A stretch of 64,000 nt of DNA from Streptococcus macedonicus ACA-DC 198 (lineage in GTDB: Bacteria; Bacillota; Bacilli; Lactobacillales; Streptococcaceae), in contig HE613569.1 in the NCBI GenBank assembly GCA_000283635.1, forward strand, positions 149,501 through 213,500, read 5' to 3'. Each line of letters begins with the position of its first letter. Position 1 is the stretch's first letter. This document shows positions 17,065-26,123 of this stretch, one piece after another. The position numbers were made by a program, and so were the translations under genes. The notes under the pieces are model-generated. The model was not told where the DNA came from, ran no database searches, and saw nothing but the letters and a program-made list of their open reading frames with translations.

Positions 17065-17092
17065 ATGATAGCATTTTTAAAAAATATTTCAA
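17065..17092 (-). promoter_or_regulatory. Promoter of 6S RNA
   Basis: On the minus strand TTGAAA (17087-17092) and TATCAT (17065-17070) are separated by 16 bases. Confidence 0.65.
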
Positions 17093-17175
17093 GGGGAAAT
17101 CTTATTTTTTAGAAAGCGGTTTTCTTTTTAGACATTAACAAAAGCTATTAAAATGAGAAAGTCGATATGTTACCC

Positions 17176-18444
17176 TTATTTAGATAGTTCATCAATTTGC
17201 TCTTTGTTAGCACCGAGGGCACGCTCGTATTTCCCAGTTTGGTTAGCATCAAAATAATTTTTTCCGACTAACTTATCTGGTAAATACTGCTGTTTAACCC
17301 ATTTTTCAGGATAATCATGAGGGTATTTGTAGCTTTGTGCGTTGCCCAATTCTTTGCTGCCAGCGTAATGTCCGTCGCGTAGATGACGTGGAATTGGCAG
17401 ATTTCCATTTTGATGAAGGTCGCTGATAGCCTTGTCAATCGCTGTAATGGCAGAATTTGATTTTGGTGATAAGGCAAGGTCAATTACGACGTTGGCAATT
17501 AAGATACGTGCTTCAGGAAAACCAATTCTTTGGGCAGCATCAAGGGCCATGACCGTATGAATTTGAGCGTCAGGATTAGCAAGCCCAATATCCTCGTAAG
17601 CAATCACAGTCAGCCTGCGAGCAAGGCTTGGCAAATCACCAGCTTCAATCAGACGAGCGGCGTAGTGCAGACTAGCATTGACATCAGAGCCGCGAATGGA
17701 TTTTTGCAAAGCTGACAGCACATCATAGTGACCGTCACCGTCTTTATCCATGGTAATATAACTGCGCTGCAAGCTATTTTCAACGGTGTCAAGGCTAATG
17801 TGGCGCAGTCCGTTATCATCTGCTTTGGTTGACATGACCGCTAAATCAAGCGAATTAAAAGCTGAGCGTAGGTCGCCGTTGGTTGCCGTTGCAATGAAAT
17901 CAAGCGCATCGACATCAATATCAACATCAAAATCAAATCCGCGCTCTTTATCAGATAAAGCTGTTTGCAAAGCTGTCTTTATGTCATCAGTTGACAAAGG
18001 TTCTAATTCAAAAATTTGTACCCTTGAGCGAATGGCTGGCGTCACTGAAAAGAAAGGATTTTCAGTTGTTGCCCCAATCATGATAATATTGCCATTTTCA
18101 AGTAAAGGTAGCAAGAAATCTTGCTTGGTTTTATCTAAGCGGTGAATTTCGTCAAGCAGTAAGACTAAACCGCCAGAAAATTTAGCTTCCTCGGCAATTT
18201 CTTGCAGGCGCTTTTTGCTGTCTGTTGTAGCGTTGAACGTTCGAAAAGCGTATTTGGTTGTTCCTGCGATAGCGCTAGCGATTGAGGTCTTCCCGATACC
18301 AGGAGGACCGTAGAGAATCATTGATGACAACATATTGGCCTCCACCATACGGCGAATGATTTTTCCTTCACCGACTAGATGCTTCTGCCCAATCACTTGG
18401 TCAATATTCTTAGGGCGCATTCGCAAAGCGAGATTATTTGGCAT
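17176..18444 (-). CDS. rarA: Replication-associated recombination protein A (AAA+ ATPase)
   Basis: Clamp-loader-like ATPase of the RarA/MgsA/WRNIP1 family that acts at stalled replication forks. The 422-residue protein has Walker A GPPGIGKTS near residue 47, Walker B LLLDEIHRLD near 98, sensor 1 GATTENP near 125, and the family C-terminal tetramerisation region. The start at 18444 (MPNNLALRMRPKN) has GGAGG 6 bases upstream; the longer in-frame N-terminus is not used. It overlaps the GNAT stop by 11 bases, so the two are co-transcribed. Confidence 0.95.
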   Translation of the reverse strand: MPNNLALRMRPKNIDQVIGQKHLVGEGKIIRRMVEANMLSSMILYGPPGIGKTSIASAIAGTTKYAFRTFNATTDSKKRLQEIAEEAKFSGGLVLLLDEIHRLDKTKQDFLLPLLENGNIIMIGATTENPFFSVTPAIRSRVQIFELEPLSTDDIKTALQTALSDKERGFDFDVDIDVDALDFIATATNGDLRSAFNSLDLAVMSTKADDNGLRHISLDTVENSLQRSYITMDKDGDGHYDVLSALQKSIRGSDVNASLHYAARLIEAGDLPSLARRLTVIAYEDIGLANPDAQIHTVMALDAAQRIGFPEARILIANVVIDLALSPKSNSAITAIDKAISDLHQNGNLPIPRHLRDGHYAGSKELGNAQSYKYPHDYPEKWVKQQYLPDKLVGKNYFDANQTGKYERALGANKEQIDELSK

Positions 18445-18928
18445 GAATATCCTCCAGATAATAACTGTAAACGAGGTCATCAACGTAAGTATGGTTTAAG
18501 TAAAATTGATTTTTCAAAGTAGCCTCTTGTTTAAAGCCTAATTTTTCGTAGAATGTGCAGGCTTTTTCATTTGATGATAGTACATGAATGAGAACTTTTT
18601 GGTAGCCGTCAGCTTTTGCCATATTGAAGAAAGTTTGGATAAGTTTGCGTCCGATACCTTGACCGCGCGTTTTTTCAGAAACGGCAATGCCAAAAGTTAC
18701 CACGTGATGACCGCTAGGGAAAAGATAATAAGTATGGTAATCAAGAACACCTAAAATGTCCTGATTTTCTTCAGCGACAAGATAATGTGTTCCATTTTCA
18801 AAATCTTTGATGATTTTATCCTTATTTGCAATAGGTAGCGGAGCTGGCGTGTTAAATGTATCCCATGTTTGGTTTTCTAGTATAACCACTTGTTCAATAT
18901 CTTCTAGCTCCATTGGTCGTATTTGCAT
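18434..18928 (-). CDS. GNAT family N-acetyltransferase
   Basis: A 164-residue acetyl-CoA-dependent acetyltransferase of unknown substrate. The acetyl-CoA-binding signature is GQGIGRKLIQTFFNMA near residue 90, followed by VLIHVLSSNEKACTFYEKLGFKQE, the usual beta5-alpha4 region. It is the first gene of a two-gene operon with rarA, overlapping its start, and is divergent from the DUF3013 gene. Substrate cannot be deduced. Confidence 0.9.
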   Translation of the reverse strand: MQIRPMELEDIEQVVILENQTWDTFNTPAPLPIANKDKIIKDFENGTHYLVAEENQDILGVLDYHTYYLFPSGHHVVTFGIAVSEKTRGQGIGRKLIQTFFNMAKADGYQKVLIHVLSSNEKACTFYEKLGFKQEATLKNQFYLNHTYVDDLVYSYYLEDIHAK

Positions 18929-18991
18929 GTCATTTCCCCTTAAGTATGATAAAATAATTGTAACACAAAAGAAGATTGGAAGAAATTTTTA

Positions 18992-19462
18992 ATGGCTAAA
19001 TTTGGCTTTTTATCAGTATTAGAAGAAGAAATGGACAAGCACTTCACGTTTGATTATGCCATTGATTGGAATAAGAAAAATCATGCGGTGGAAGTGACTT
19101 TTATTTTGGAAGCGCAGAATCAATCTGCGGTTGAAACTGTGGATGACCAAGGTGAAATCAGCAATGATGACATCATTTTTGAAGATTATGTGCTTTTTTA
19201 CAATCAAGCAAAATCAAAAGTTGATGAAGATGATTATTTGGTGACTATTCCATTTGACGCCAAAAAAGGCTTCTCGCGTGAATTTTTAGCCTATTTTGCA
19301 GAAACATTAAATGACGTTGCAACTAAAGGTCTTGATGATTTGATGGATTTCTTAGCAGATGAAAATGCAACTGACTTTGCTCTTGAATGGGATGCTGAGA
19401 GCTTTGAAAAAGGCAAAGCAGAGTTAAAAGAAACAGAATTCTTTGCATATCCGAGATATTAA
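18992..19462 (+). CDS. DUF3013 family protein
   Basis: A 156-residue very acidic protein of a streptococcal/lactococcal family without known function (N-terminus MAKFGFLSVLEEEMDKHF, C-terminus ETEFFAYPRY). By recall it usually lies directly upstream of prmA; here a GIY-YIG gene separates them. No signal peptide or membrane segment is visible. The promoter probably includes TATGATAAAAT near 18945-18955, divergent from the GNAT gene. Confidence 0.85.
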   Translation: MAKFGFLSVLEEEMDKHFTFDYAIDWNKKNHAVEVTFILEAQNQSAVETVDDQGEISNDDIIFEDYVLFYNQAKSKVDEDDYLVTIPFDAKKGFSREFLAYFAETLNDVATKGLDDLMDFLADENATDFALEWDAESFEKGKAELKETEFFAYPRY

Positions 19463-19463
19463 G

Positions 19464-20363
19464 ATGGTAAAAAGAGGTAAAAATATAAATATGTTTCTGA
19501 TGGATGGTGAAGTCACTGGTAAGATTAAGTGTACTTTATCCAACTGGACAGGCGTGATTTATAAAATTCCTAGAATTCAGTTAGGTGATTTAAAATCAAG
19601 ACCTGAGATGAAACAAAGTGGTGTTTATTTTTTACTCGGTCGTGATGATGCTAATCAGCAGGATACTGTTTATATTGGTCAAGCAACGAGCCGAAAGAAT
19701 GGTGAAGGTGTTTTGTTACGTGTTCAAGAGCATACTAGGGATAATCATGCTGATTATTTCAATGATGTCATTGTATTAACAACTCAAAATAATTCCTTCG
19801 GGCCGACTGAAATCAGTTATTTGGAAAACAGATTTACTCAGCTAGCAAACGAAGCAAATCGTTTTGTTGTTCGAAATGGTAACGAACCAAATTCTGGCAA
19901 TGTAACTGAAGAAAAGCAATCTGAACTGGATGAGGTTGTTGAGAATACAAAAACAATAATTGGAACCCTTGGTTATCGAGTATTTGTTCCTATGATTAAC
20001 GGTGACAATTCTGTTGATGAAGAGCCAATTGAGGCTGAAACTGTTCTTGCTCTTAAACGTAAGATTAAGCGATCAAACCGTGAAATTATTGCAACTTGCC
20101 GACAGACAGCAGAGGGATTTGTTGTTCTTGAAGGCAGTATGATTGAACTTACAGATGGTAAAGGAATTCCAGAATCTATTCGTAACTTGCGACAAGAGTT
20201 ACTGAAAGAGGGAATTATCAAGGATGGTATCCTCAAGAAAAATCGATTTTTCAATAGTCCATCTTATGCAGCATCTTTTGTTTTAGGTATGCCTACAAAC
20301 GGTCGTACTGATTGGAAGGATTCAAATGGATGTACTTTGAAAGAGAGAGAAGAAAATTTATAA
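19464..20363 (+). CDS. GIY-YIG nuclease-fold protein with C-terminal DUF4357
   Basis: A 299-residue protein. The N-terminal GIY-YIG domain starts at SGVYFLLGRDD (near residue 50), continues TVYIGQATSRKNGEG, then the basic helix LLRVQEHTRDNHADYF and the metal-binding glutamate in ISYLENRF. The C-terminal part (from about residue 195) looks like DUF4357, which often accompanies such domains. It begins one base after the DUF3013 stop with only a weak ribosome-binding site. The insertion between normally adjacent DUF3013 and prmA suggests acquired accessory DNA. Nucleic-acid cleavage is inferred; a defence role is possible but unsupported by neighbours. Confidence 0.8.
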   Translation: MVKRGKNINMFLMDGEVTGKIKCTLSNWTGVIYKIPRIQLGDLKSRPEMKQSGVYFLLGRDDANQQDTVYIGQATSRKNGEGVLLRVQEHTRDNHADYFNDVIVLTTQNNSFGPTEISYLENRFTQLANEANRFVVRNGNEPNSGNVTEEKQSELDEVVENTKTIIGTLGYRVFVPMINGDNSVDEEPIEAETVLALKRKIKRSNREIIATCRQTAEGFVVLEGSMIELTDGKGIPESIRNLRQELLKEGIIKDGILKKNRFFNSPSYAASFVLGMPTNGRTDWKDSNGCTLKEREENL

Positions 20364-20430
20364 CAATATGTAAATGTTCAGGTGTTTTATTGTGGATAAA
20401 GAGAGTTAATAGCTCCGCCTGAAATAGATT

Positions 20431-20481
20431 AGATGGAAAGGAAAAGGTTCGGTTAGTATTTTAACTGAACCCGCCCGAAAC
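20431..20481 (+). repeat. Structured repeat, copy 1
   Basis: Copy 1 of a 51-52 base unit: AGATGGAAAGGAAAA, then the hairpin GGTTCGGTTA...TAACTGAACC, then CCCGAAAC. Copy 2 is at 20549. The two hairpins retain pairing while their loops differ by one base. The repeats lie in the 330-base non-coding stretch 20364-20693 before prmA. Confidence 0.7.
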
Positions 20482-20548
20482 AAAAATAGAAAAGGAGTGT
20501 AAGGATAAGCGTTCAGCTTTGAACACGGACTTATGACCTTTTTAATAC

Positions 20549-20600
20549 AGATGGAAAGGAAAAAGGTTCGGTTAGTGTTTTAACTGAACCCTCCCGAAAC
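20549..20600 (+). repeat. Structured repeat, copy 2
   Basis: Second copy, 118 bases after the first, with one extra A, one loop change and one change after the stem. Between the copies is another small hairpin, GTTCA-GCTT-TGAAC (20511-20524). This is not a recognised riboswitch or BOX/RUP element to me. Confidence 0.7.
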
Positions 20601-20605
20601 ACTGT

Positions 20606-20663
20606 GCCAAAAAGATAAAATTCTCCTAGACGCAAGCGCCGTCGGTGATTTTCCTATTTTGGC
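20606..20663 (+). other. Structured leader before prmA
   Basis: GCCAAAA (20606-20612) pairs with TTTTGGC (20657-20663), AAAAT with ATTTT inside, and GACG/CGTC at the tip, giving a long interrupted stem that ends 30 bases before prmA. It may be a leader control element or a processed RNA end; no known class is recognised. Confidence 0.35.
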
Positions 20664-20693
20664 TTTGTGTTTTACGGGCTTGGTATCTTAATT

Positions 20694-21647
20694 ATGGACA
20701 AGTGGCAAGAGTTGACTGTTGAGGTTTTACGTGATGCAGAAGAGGCTGCGTCAAATATTTTGATTGAATTGGGTAGTCAAGGGGTTGCTATCGATGATAG
20801 TGCTGATTATCTTGGACACGTCGGGAAATACGGTGAAGTTTTCCCAGAAATCAAACAAGTAGAAACTGTGAAAATTACGGCTTACTACCCTGAACACATT
20901 GACATTGAAGAAGTTGAAAAAGAAGCGTCTAAACGTTTGGCTGAATTGACACATTTTGGTGTGGATGCTGGTGAGGTTCACTATGAGACACAAGAATTGG
21001 CTGAGCAAGATTGGGCTGAAAATTGGAAGAAATATTATGAGCCAACACGTATTAGTCATGATTTGACAATTGTTCCAAGTTGGACAGATTATGAAGCTAG
21101 TGAAGGTGAAAAGACGATTCGTCTTGACCCAGGTATGGCTTTTGGTACAGGAACTCACCCAACCACAAAAATGAGTCTTTTTGCGCTCGAGCAAGTGCTT
21201 CGTGGCGGTGAAACGGTCCTTGATGTCGGTACTGGTTCAGGTGTGCTTTCGATTGCAAGTTCACTACTTGGGGCAAAAGACATTTACGCTTATGACCTTG
21301 ACGAAGTAGCGGTGCGCGTGGCACAAGAAAATATTGATTTGAATGCTAATACTGAAAATATCCACGTGGCTACTGGAAATCTTTTGCAAGGTGTTGGCAT
21401 TCAAGCAGACGTTATCGTGGCAAATATCCTTGCGGACATTTTGGTCAATATGACAGAAGATGCTTATCGTCTTGTCAAAGATGAAGGTTACCTTATCATG
21501 TCAGGCATTATTTCTAATAAATGGGATATGGTTCGTAAATCAGCTGAGGACGCAGGTTTCTTCCTTGAAACACACATGGTTCAGGGCGAATGGAATGCCT
21601 GTGTTTTCAAAAAAACAGATGATATTTCAGGTGTAATTGGAGGATAA
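20694..21647 (+). CDS. prmA: Ribosomal protein L11 methyltransferase
   Basis: SAM-dependent enzyme that trimethylates ribosomal protein L11. The 317-residue protein has an N-terminal L11-binding domain and a Rossmann domain with [14 protein letters not shown] near residue 180 and the motif [12 protein letters not shown] near 245. The start at ATG 20694 gives [11 protein letters not shown], matching the family N-terminus; the frame's earlier ATG at 20667 lies in the structured leader. The ribosome-binding site is weak. rsmE starts at the base after its stop. Confidence 0.95.
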   Translation: MDKWQELTVEVLRDAEEAASNILIELGSQGVAIDDSADYLGHVGKYGEVFPEIKQVETVKITAYYPEHIDIEEVEKEASKRLAELTHFGVDAGEVHYETQELAEQDWAENWKKYYEPTRISHDLTIVPSWTDYEASEGEKTIRLDPGMAFGTGTHPTTKMSLFALEQVLRGGETVLDVGTGSGVLSIASSLLGAKDIYAYDLDEVAVRVAQENIDLNANTENIHVATGNLLQGVGIQADVIVANILADILVNMTEDAYRLVKDEGYLIMSGIISNKWDMVRKSAEDAGFFLETHMVQGEWNACVFKKTDDISGVIGG

Positions 21648-22391
21648 ATGCAACAGTATTTTGTAGCAGGACAAGCTCAAGATGTCGTTATAATCACGGA
21701 TAAAGATACGATTAAGCATATGTTTAACGTTATGCGTTTGACAGAAAACGATGAAGTTGTCCTTGTCTTTGATGACCACGTGAAGCGTTTGGCAAAAGTC
21801 ATTGATAGTGCTGAACACCGTTTTGAAATCATTGAAGAACTAGATAGCAATGTTGAATTGCCTATTGAGGTGACGATTGCTGCAGGATTTCCTAAGGGTG
21901 ATAAATTGGAATTTCTAGCACAAAAAGGGACTGAACTTGGTATGGCAAAGCTCTGGGCATTTCCAGCGGATTGGTCAGTGGTCAAATGGGATGGAAAAAA
22001 ATTAGCCAAAAAAGCTGATAAGCTGGCAAAAATCACACTAGGTGCTGCGAAACAAAGCAAACGTAATGTGATTCCAGAAGTCACTCTTTTTGAGAAAAAA
22101 GCAGCTTTTTTAGAAGAACTTGAGCAATTTGACAGGATTTTTATTGCTTATGAGGAATCAGGCAAGGAAGGTGAGACGGCTATTTTAGCGCGTGAATTGT
22201 CACAAATGAAAGCGGGAGAGAAAATTCTCTTTATCTTTGGACCAGAAGGCGGCATTTCGCCAGAAGAAATCGAAACATTTGAATCAAAAGGTGGTTTGAA
22301 AATCGGCTTAGGACCACGTATCATGCGCGCTGAAACCGCACCGTTATACGCTTTAGCGAGCATTAGCTATGCCTTGGAATTGATGAAGTAG
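21648..22391 (+). CDS. rsmE: 16S rRNA (uracil1498-N3)-methyltransferase
   Basis: SPOUT-class methyltransferase that modifies U1498 of 16S rRNA. The 247-residue protein has an N-terminal PUA-like domain and the SPOUT knot motifs FGPEGGISPEEIE near residue 195 and LGPRIMRAETAPLYAL near 222. It abuts prmA without a gap, the standard translation-gene pair. A hairpin terminator follows. Confidence 0.95.
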   Translation: MQQYFVAGQAQDVVIITDKDTIKHMFNVMRLTENDEVVLVFDDHVKRLAKVIDSAEHRFEIIEELDSNVELPIEVTIAAGFPKGDKLEFLAQKGTELGMAKLWAFPADWSVVKWDGKKLAKKADKLAKITLGAAKQSKRNVIPEVTLFEKKAAFLEELEQFDRIFIAYEESGKEGETAILARELSQMKAGEKILFIFGPEGGISPEEIETFESKGGLKIGLGPRIMRAETAPLYALASISYALELMK

Positions 22392-22423
22392 CTAGAAACC
22401 TAGGTTGTTAACAATTTATAATG

Positions 22424-22453
22424 GAAAACACTGTTATAGGTGTTTTCTTTTTA
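22424..22453 (+). terminator. Terminator of prmA-rsmE
   Basis: GAAAACAC (22424-22431) pairs with GTGTTTTC (22440-22447), followed by a T-rich tail. Confidence 0.85.
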
Positions 22454-22491
22454 TTTACTTATTTTTTACTGGTGCTTGTGAAGGTTTTGGG

Positions 22492-22520
22492 TTGACAGCG
22501 CTTTAAAAAGTTTTTATTCT
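22492..22520 (+). promoter_or_regulatory. Promoter of the LacI-type repressor gene
   Basis: TTGACA (22492-22497) and TATTCT (22515-22520) at 17-base spacing. AGCGCTTT just after the -35 resembles part of a cre site. Confidence 0.5.
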
Positions 22521-22553
22521 AGATATATACAAATTACAGATAAGGATAATATA

Positions 22554-23571
22554 ATGGTAACAATTAAGGATGTCGCAAGGGTTGCGGGGGTATCAAGTTC
22601 GACAGCTTCACGTGCTCTACATGATAATAGTATGATTAGCGAGGCGACTAAAAGACGTGTGCGTCGTGCGATGAAAGAACTGGATTACTCTCCAAACTAT
22701 TCGGCACAAAATCTAGTCAATCGCACAACCAATACAATAGGGATTATTTTGCCTGTGCGAGAAAGTCAGGATTCACTTGAAAATAACCCATTTTTCATGC
22801 AAATTATTCAAGGTATTTCAAGCGTGTGTAGCGAGAATGACTACATGGTCAGCTTGGCAACAGGACGAACAGATGACGAATTGCAAAAAAATATCCAAAC
22901 CTTAATTCGTAGCGGCAACATCACTAAGCTTATTTTTCTTTATTCAAGAAAAGCAGATCCAGTTTTTGAATTTGTCAAACAAGAAAAGAAGGTTTCTTGT
23001 GTCGTTGTTGGTCGTTCTTACGAAGATGCTCCGCAAAAAATGGTGCGTTTTGTCGATAATAATAATGACCAAGCTGGTAAAAATGCAACGACATTCATGT
23101 TAGCCAAAGGCTATAATCATCTTGTTTTTGCCTATACTGATATGGATGAATTAGTGCAAACCGAACGTTATCAAGGTTACTGTGAAGCTTTGCAAGAATA
23201 CGGTAAAAAAGGGAGTACATTGCAATTATCACGCCTAAGCGACGAGGAAAATGCGGTGAAGTTGCAGACGTTTCTTGCTGAAAATCCCAAAACAGAGGCT
23301 TTTGTTGCCTGTGATGAACATCATGGCGATTCGTTTGCAACGTTTATTTAAGGATAGTGACCTTGAAAATCATTATACTATGATTGATTTTAACAATTCA
23401 TTGATTACAGAAATTGCGAGCCCTGCCTTGACTTCCGTGGATATTTTTCCATATGAGCTGGGGAAGAATGCTGCCAAATTATTATTAACTGACCCTAAAA
23501 ATTTAACTGAACAAACGGTTGTTATTCCACATAAAATCATTGAACGCGAATCAACACCAGATTTGGGTTAA
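22554..23571 (+). pseudogene. LacI-family sugar repressor (MalR-like), frameshifted
   Basis: Would repress the PTS gene downstream. The N-terminal helix-turn-helix (TIKDVARVAGVSSSTASRALHDN) and most of the periplasmic-binding-like domain lie in one frame to about 23315. There GATGAACATCATGG appears where GATGACATCATGG would give ...VACDDIMAIRLQRLFKDSD, so one inserted A shifts the frame to a stop at 23349-23351. The rest, ending PHKIIERESTPDLG, is intact in the next frame to 23571. The truncated product keeps the DNA-binding head but lacks the C-terminal core needed for dimerisation and ligand closure. Confidence 0.88.
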
Positions 23572-23586
23572 CAGCTTTTACTAACT

Positions 23587-23610
23587 AAAACCTCCGTTGA
23601 AGGTTTTTTG
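23587..23610 (+). terminator. Terminator after the LacI-type repressor
   Basis: AAAACCT-CCGTTGA-AGGTTTT hairpin running into Ts. Confidence 0.75.
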
Positions 23611-23652
23611 GCAAGGAAGTGTTTGTTTAGATGTCTTTTTTTTAAAAAATTA

Positions 23653-23722
23653 CGGAAAACGCTTTACAAATTAAAAATACGTGTTATAATAAAATCATCA
23701 AAATTAACGCAAACGTTTGCGT
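23653..23722 (+). promoter_or_regulatory. malT-type PTS promoter with cre-like site and perfect LacI-type operator
   Basis: -35 TTTACA (23663-23668) and -10 TATAAT (23685-23690), spacing 16. ACGCAAACGTTTGCGT (23707-23722) is a perfect 16-bp palindrome just after the start site and equals the MalR-type operator known in streptococci. GGAAAACGCTTTACA overlapping the -35 resembles a CcpA cre. The adjacent frameshifted LacI gene is the natural reader of the operator. Confidence 0.8.
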
Positions 23723-23836
23723 AAATTTAAAACAAATCTCAAACCAATACTTTAAAGGAGTTGGAAAATAGAAGTGGCATTATTTTTCATAAATTAAAGC
23801 AATTGGTTTCCTAGAAAATGGTTTAAGGAGTATTTC

Positions 23837-26020
23837 ATGAAGAAGGCATTTAAAAATTTAACCAGCTTCGAATTTTGGCAAAAATTCGGAAAATGCTTGA
23901 TGGTTGTTATTGCTGTTATGCCAGCAGCAGGGTTAATGGTTAGTATTGGGAACTCAATTTCGCTAATCAATGCAGACTCAGCCCTTCTTGCTACGGTTGG
24001 TAACGTTATTGCTCAAATCGGATGGGGAATTATCAATAACCTTCATATCCTCTTCGCGTTAGCAATTGGTGGTAGTTGGGCAAAAGAGCGTGCTGGTGGT
24101 GCGTTTGCAGCAGGTATCGCATTTATTCTCATCAACCTTATCACAGGTCACGTTTATGGTGTTTCACTTGATATGATTGCCGATGGTACAAGTACGGTAC
24201 ACAATGTGCTTGGTGGTAAAATGCTTGTAGCTGACTACTTTGTCAATGTTCTCGGTCAACCTGCCCTTAATATGGGTGTGTTTGTCGGTATTATCTCTGG
24301 TTTTGTTGGGGCAACAGCTTACAATAAATATTATAACTACCGCAAATTGCCAGACGTTCTTTCATTCTTTAATGGTAAACGTTTCGTACCATTCGTTGTT
24401 ATCTATCGTTCAGTTCTTGTTGGTTTGTTCATGTCACTTGTTTGGCCAATCATCCAATCAGGGATCAACGGATTTGGTATGTGGATTGCATCTTCACAAG
24501 ATTCAGCACCATTTTTAGCACCATTCTTATATGGTACTTTGGAACGTTTGCTTCTTCCATTTGGACTTCACCACATGATTACTATCCCAATGAACTACAC
24601 ATCACTTGGTGGTACTTATGAAATTTTGACAGGTGCTCAAAAAGGAACAGAAGTATTTGGTCAAGACCCACTTTGGTTAGCATGGGTAACAGACCTTATC
24701 AATCTTAAAGGGTCTAATGCTTCAGCATACCATGATCTTTTAACAAATGTAACACCAGCTCGCTTTAAAGTTGGGCAAATGATTGGTGCAACTGGTACAC
24801 TTATGGGACTTAGTCTTGCTATGTACCGTAATGTCGACCCTGACAAGAAGAAAAAATACACTGCTATGTTCATCTCAACAGCAGCAGCAACATTCTTAAC
24901 AGGTGTTACTGAACCAATTGAATACATGTTTATGTTCGTTGCAATGCCACTTTACCTTGTTTATGCAGTCTTTCAAGGGGTGACATTTGCTTTAGCTGAT
25001 TTAGTTAACCTTCGTCTCCATTCATTTGGTAATATTGAACTCTTAACACGTACACCTATGGCTCTCAAAGCTGGACTTGGTGGTGATTTGATTAACTTTG
25101 TCATCTGTTCTATCTTGTCAGGGGTTGTGATGTACTTTATCGCAGACTTCATGATTAAGAAATTCAACTTTGCTACTCCAGGTCGTAATGGTAATTATGA
25201 CGATATGGATGATGACCAAGCTAGTGCATCAGCAGACGGTGCTAGTGTCTCTGCAGACTCACAGATCGTTCAAATCATTAATCTCCTTGGTGGACGCGAT
25301 AACATCGAAGATGTTGATGCTTGTATGACTCGACTTCGTGTCACAGTCAAAGATGTCGCTAAAGTCGGTGATGAGGACACTTGGAAAAAAGCTGGCGCTA
25401 TGGGACTTATTATCAAAGGCTCAGGTGTTCAAGCGGTTTATGGACCAAAAGCAGATATTTTGAAATCTGATATCCAAGACCTTCTTGATTCTGGCGCAGA
25501 AATTCCAACTGTCAACTTGTCAGAAGTTGAAGGAAATGATGTTACAAAAGTTTCTTATAAAGGTGTGACAGAAGTTGTCAATGCAGTTGCAGATGGTTAT
25601 GTAAAACCTATCACAGAAGTTAAAGACCCTGTCTTTGCTGGTAAAATGATGGGTGATGGCTTCGCTGTTGAACCAGAAAACGGCAATGTTTACGCACCAG
25701 TTTCAGGTATTGTAACAAGCGTCTTTCCAACAAAACACGCCTTTGGTCTATTAACAGACAATGGACTTGAAGTTCTTGTTCACATTGGTTTAGATACTGT
25801 TGCCCTTAACGGAGTACCATTCTCAGTTAAGATTACAGAAGGTAAACGTGTTCAAGCTGGTGAGCTTTTGGTGGTAGCTGATTTAGCAGCTATTCGTTCA
25901 GCAGGTCGTGAAACAACAATTATTGTTGCCTTCACAAATACAGCAGAAATCAAAGCAGTCAATTTAACACAAACAGGAAAAGTTTCTGCTAACACACCTG
26001 TTGCCAAAGTAGAACTTTAA
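23837..26020 (+). CDS. malT: PTS transporter EIICBA, glucose/maltose family
   Basis: Membrane permease that imports and phosphorylates an alpha-glucoside or glucose. The 727-residue protein is a fusion of IIC (about 1-430, ten or so helices, with GVTEPIEYMFMF), IIB (about 475-550, phospho-cysteine in DACMTRLRVTVKD) and IIA (about 590-727, phospho-histidine in VLVHIGLDTVALNG). The MalR-type operator and LacI regulator upstream support the maltose name used in S. pyogenes and S. mutans; glucose specificity is the alternative. A first purine-rich site in the leader (TAAAGGAG at about 23753) has no start codon; the used one is AAGGAG before ATG 23837. Confidence 0.85.
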   Translation: MKKAFKNLTSFEFWQKFGKCLMVVIAVMPAAGLMVSIGNSISLINADSALLATVGNVIAQIGWGIINNLHILFALAIGGSWAKERAGGAFAAGIAFILINLITGHVYGVSLDMIADGTSTVHNVLGGKMLVADYFVNVLGQPALNMGVFVGIISGFVGATAYNKYYNYRKLPDVLSFFNGKRFVPFVVIYRSVLVGLFMSLVWPIIQSGINGFGMWIASSQDSAPFLAPFLYGTLERLLLPFGLHHMITIPMNYTSLGGTYEILTGAQKGTEVFGQDPLWLAWVTDLINLKGSNASAYHDLLTNVTPARFKVGQMIGATGTLMGLSLAMYRNVDPDKKKKYTAMFISTAAATFLTGVTEPIEYMFMFVAMPLYLVYAVFQGVTFALADLVNLRLHSFGNIELLTRTPMALKAGLGGDLINFVICSILSGVVMYFIADFMIKKFNFATPGRNGNYDDMDDDQASASADGASVSADSQIVQIINLLGGRDNIEDVDACMTRLRVTVKDVAKVGDEDTWKKAGAMGLIIKGSGVQAVYGPKADILKSDIQDLLDSGAEIPTVNLSEVEGNDVTKVSYKGVTEVVNAVADGYVKPITEVKDPVFAGKMMGDGFAVEPENGNVYAPVSGIVTSVFPTKHAFGLLTDNGLEVLVHIGLDTVALNGVPFSVKITEGKRVQAGELLVVADLAAIRSAGRETTIIVAFTNTAEIKAVNLTQTGKVSANTPVAKVEL

Positions 26021-26123
26021 GCTGATATTACTCATATGAATAAGAGATGTTTAGGTTAAATCTAAATAAAAGGGAGTCTGAGATAGGAATCATGGAGTCT
26101 CCTTTGACTTGAAGGGAACAGAT

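Noticed and set aside
20431..20600. A short CRISPR array (two similar repeats).
   Set aside because: Only two copies of 51-52 bases with a 67-base gap, internal hairpins and no cas genes in the window.
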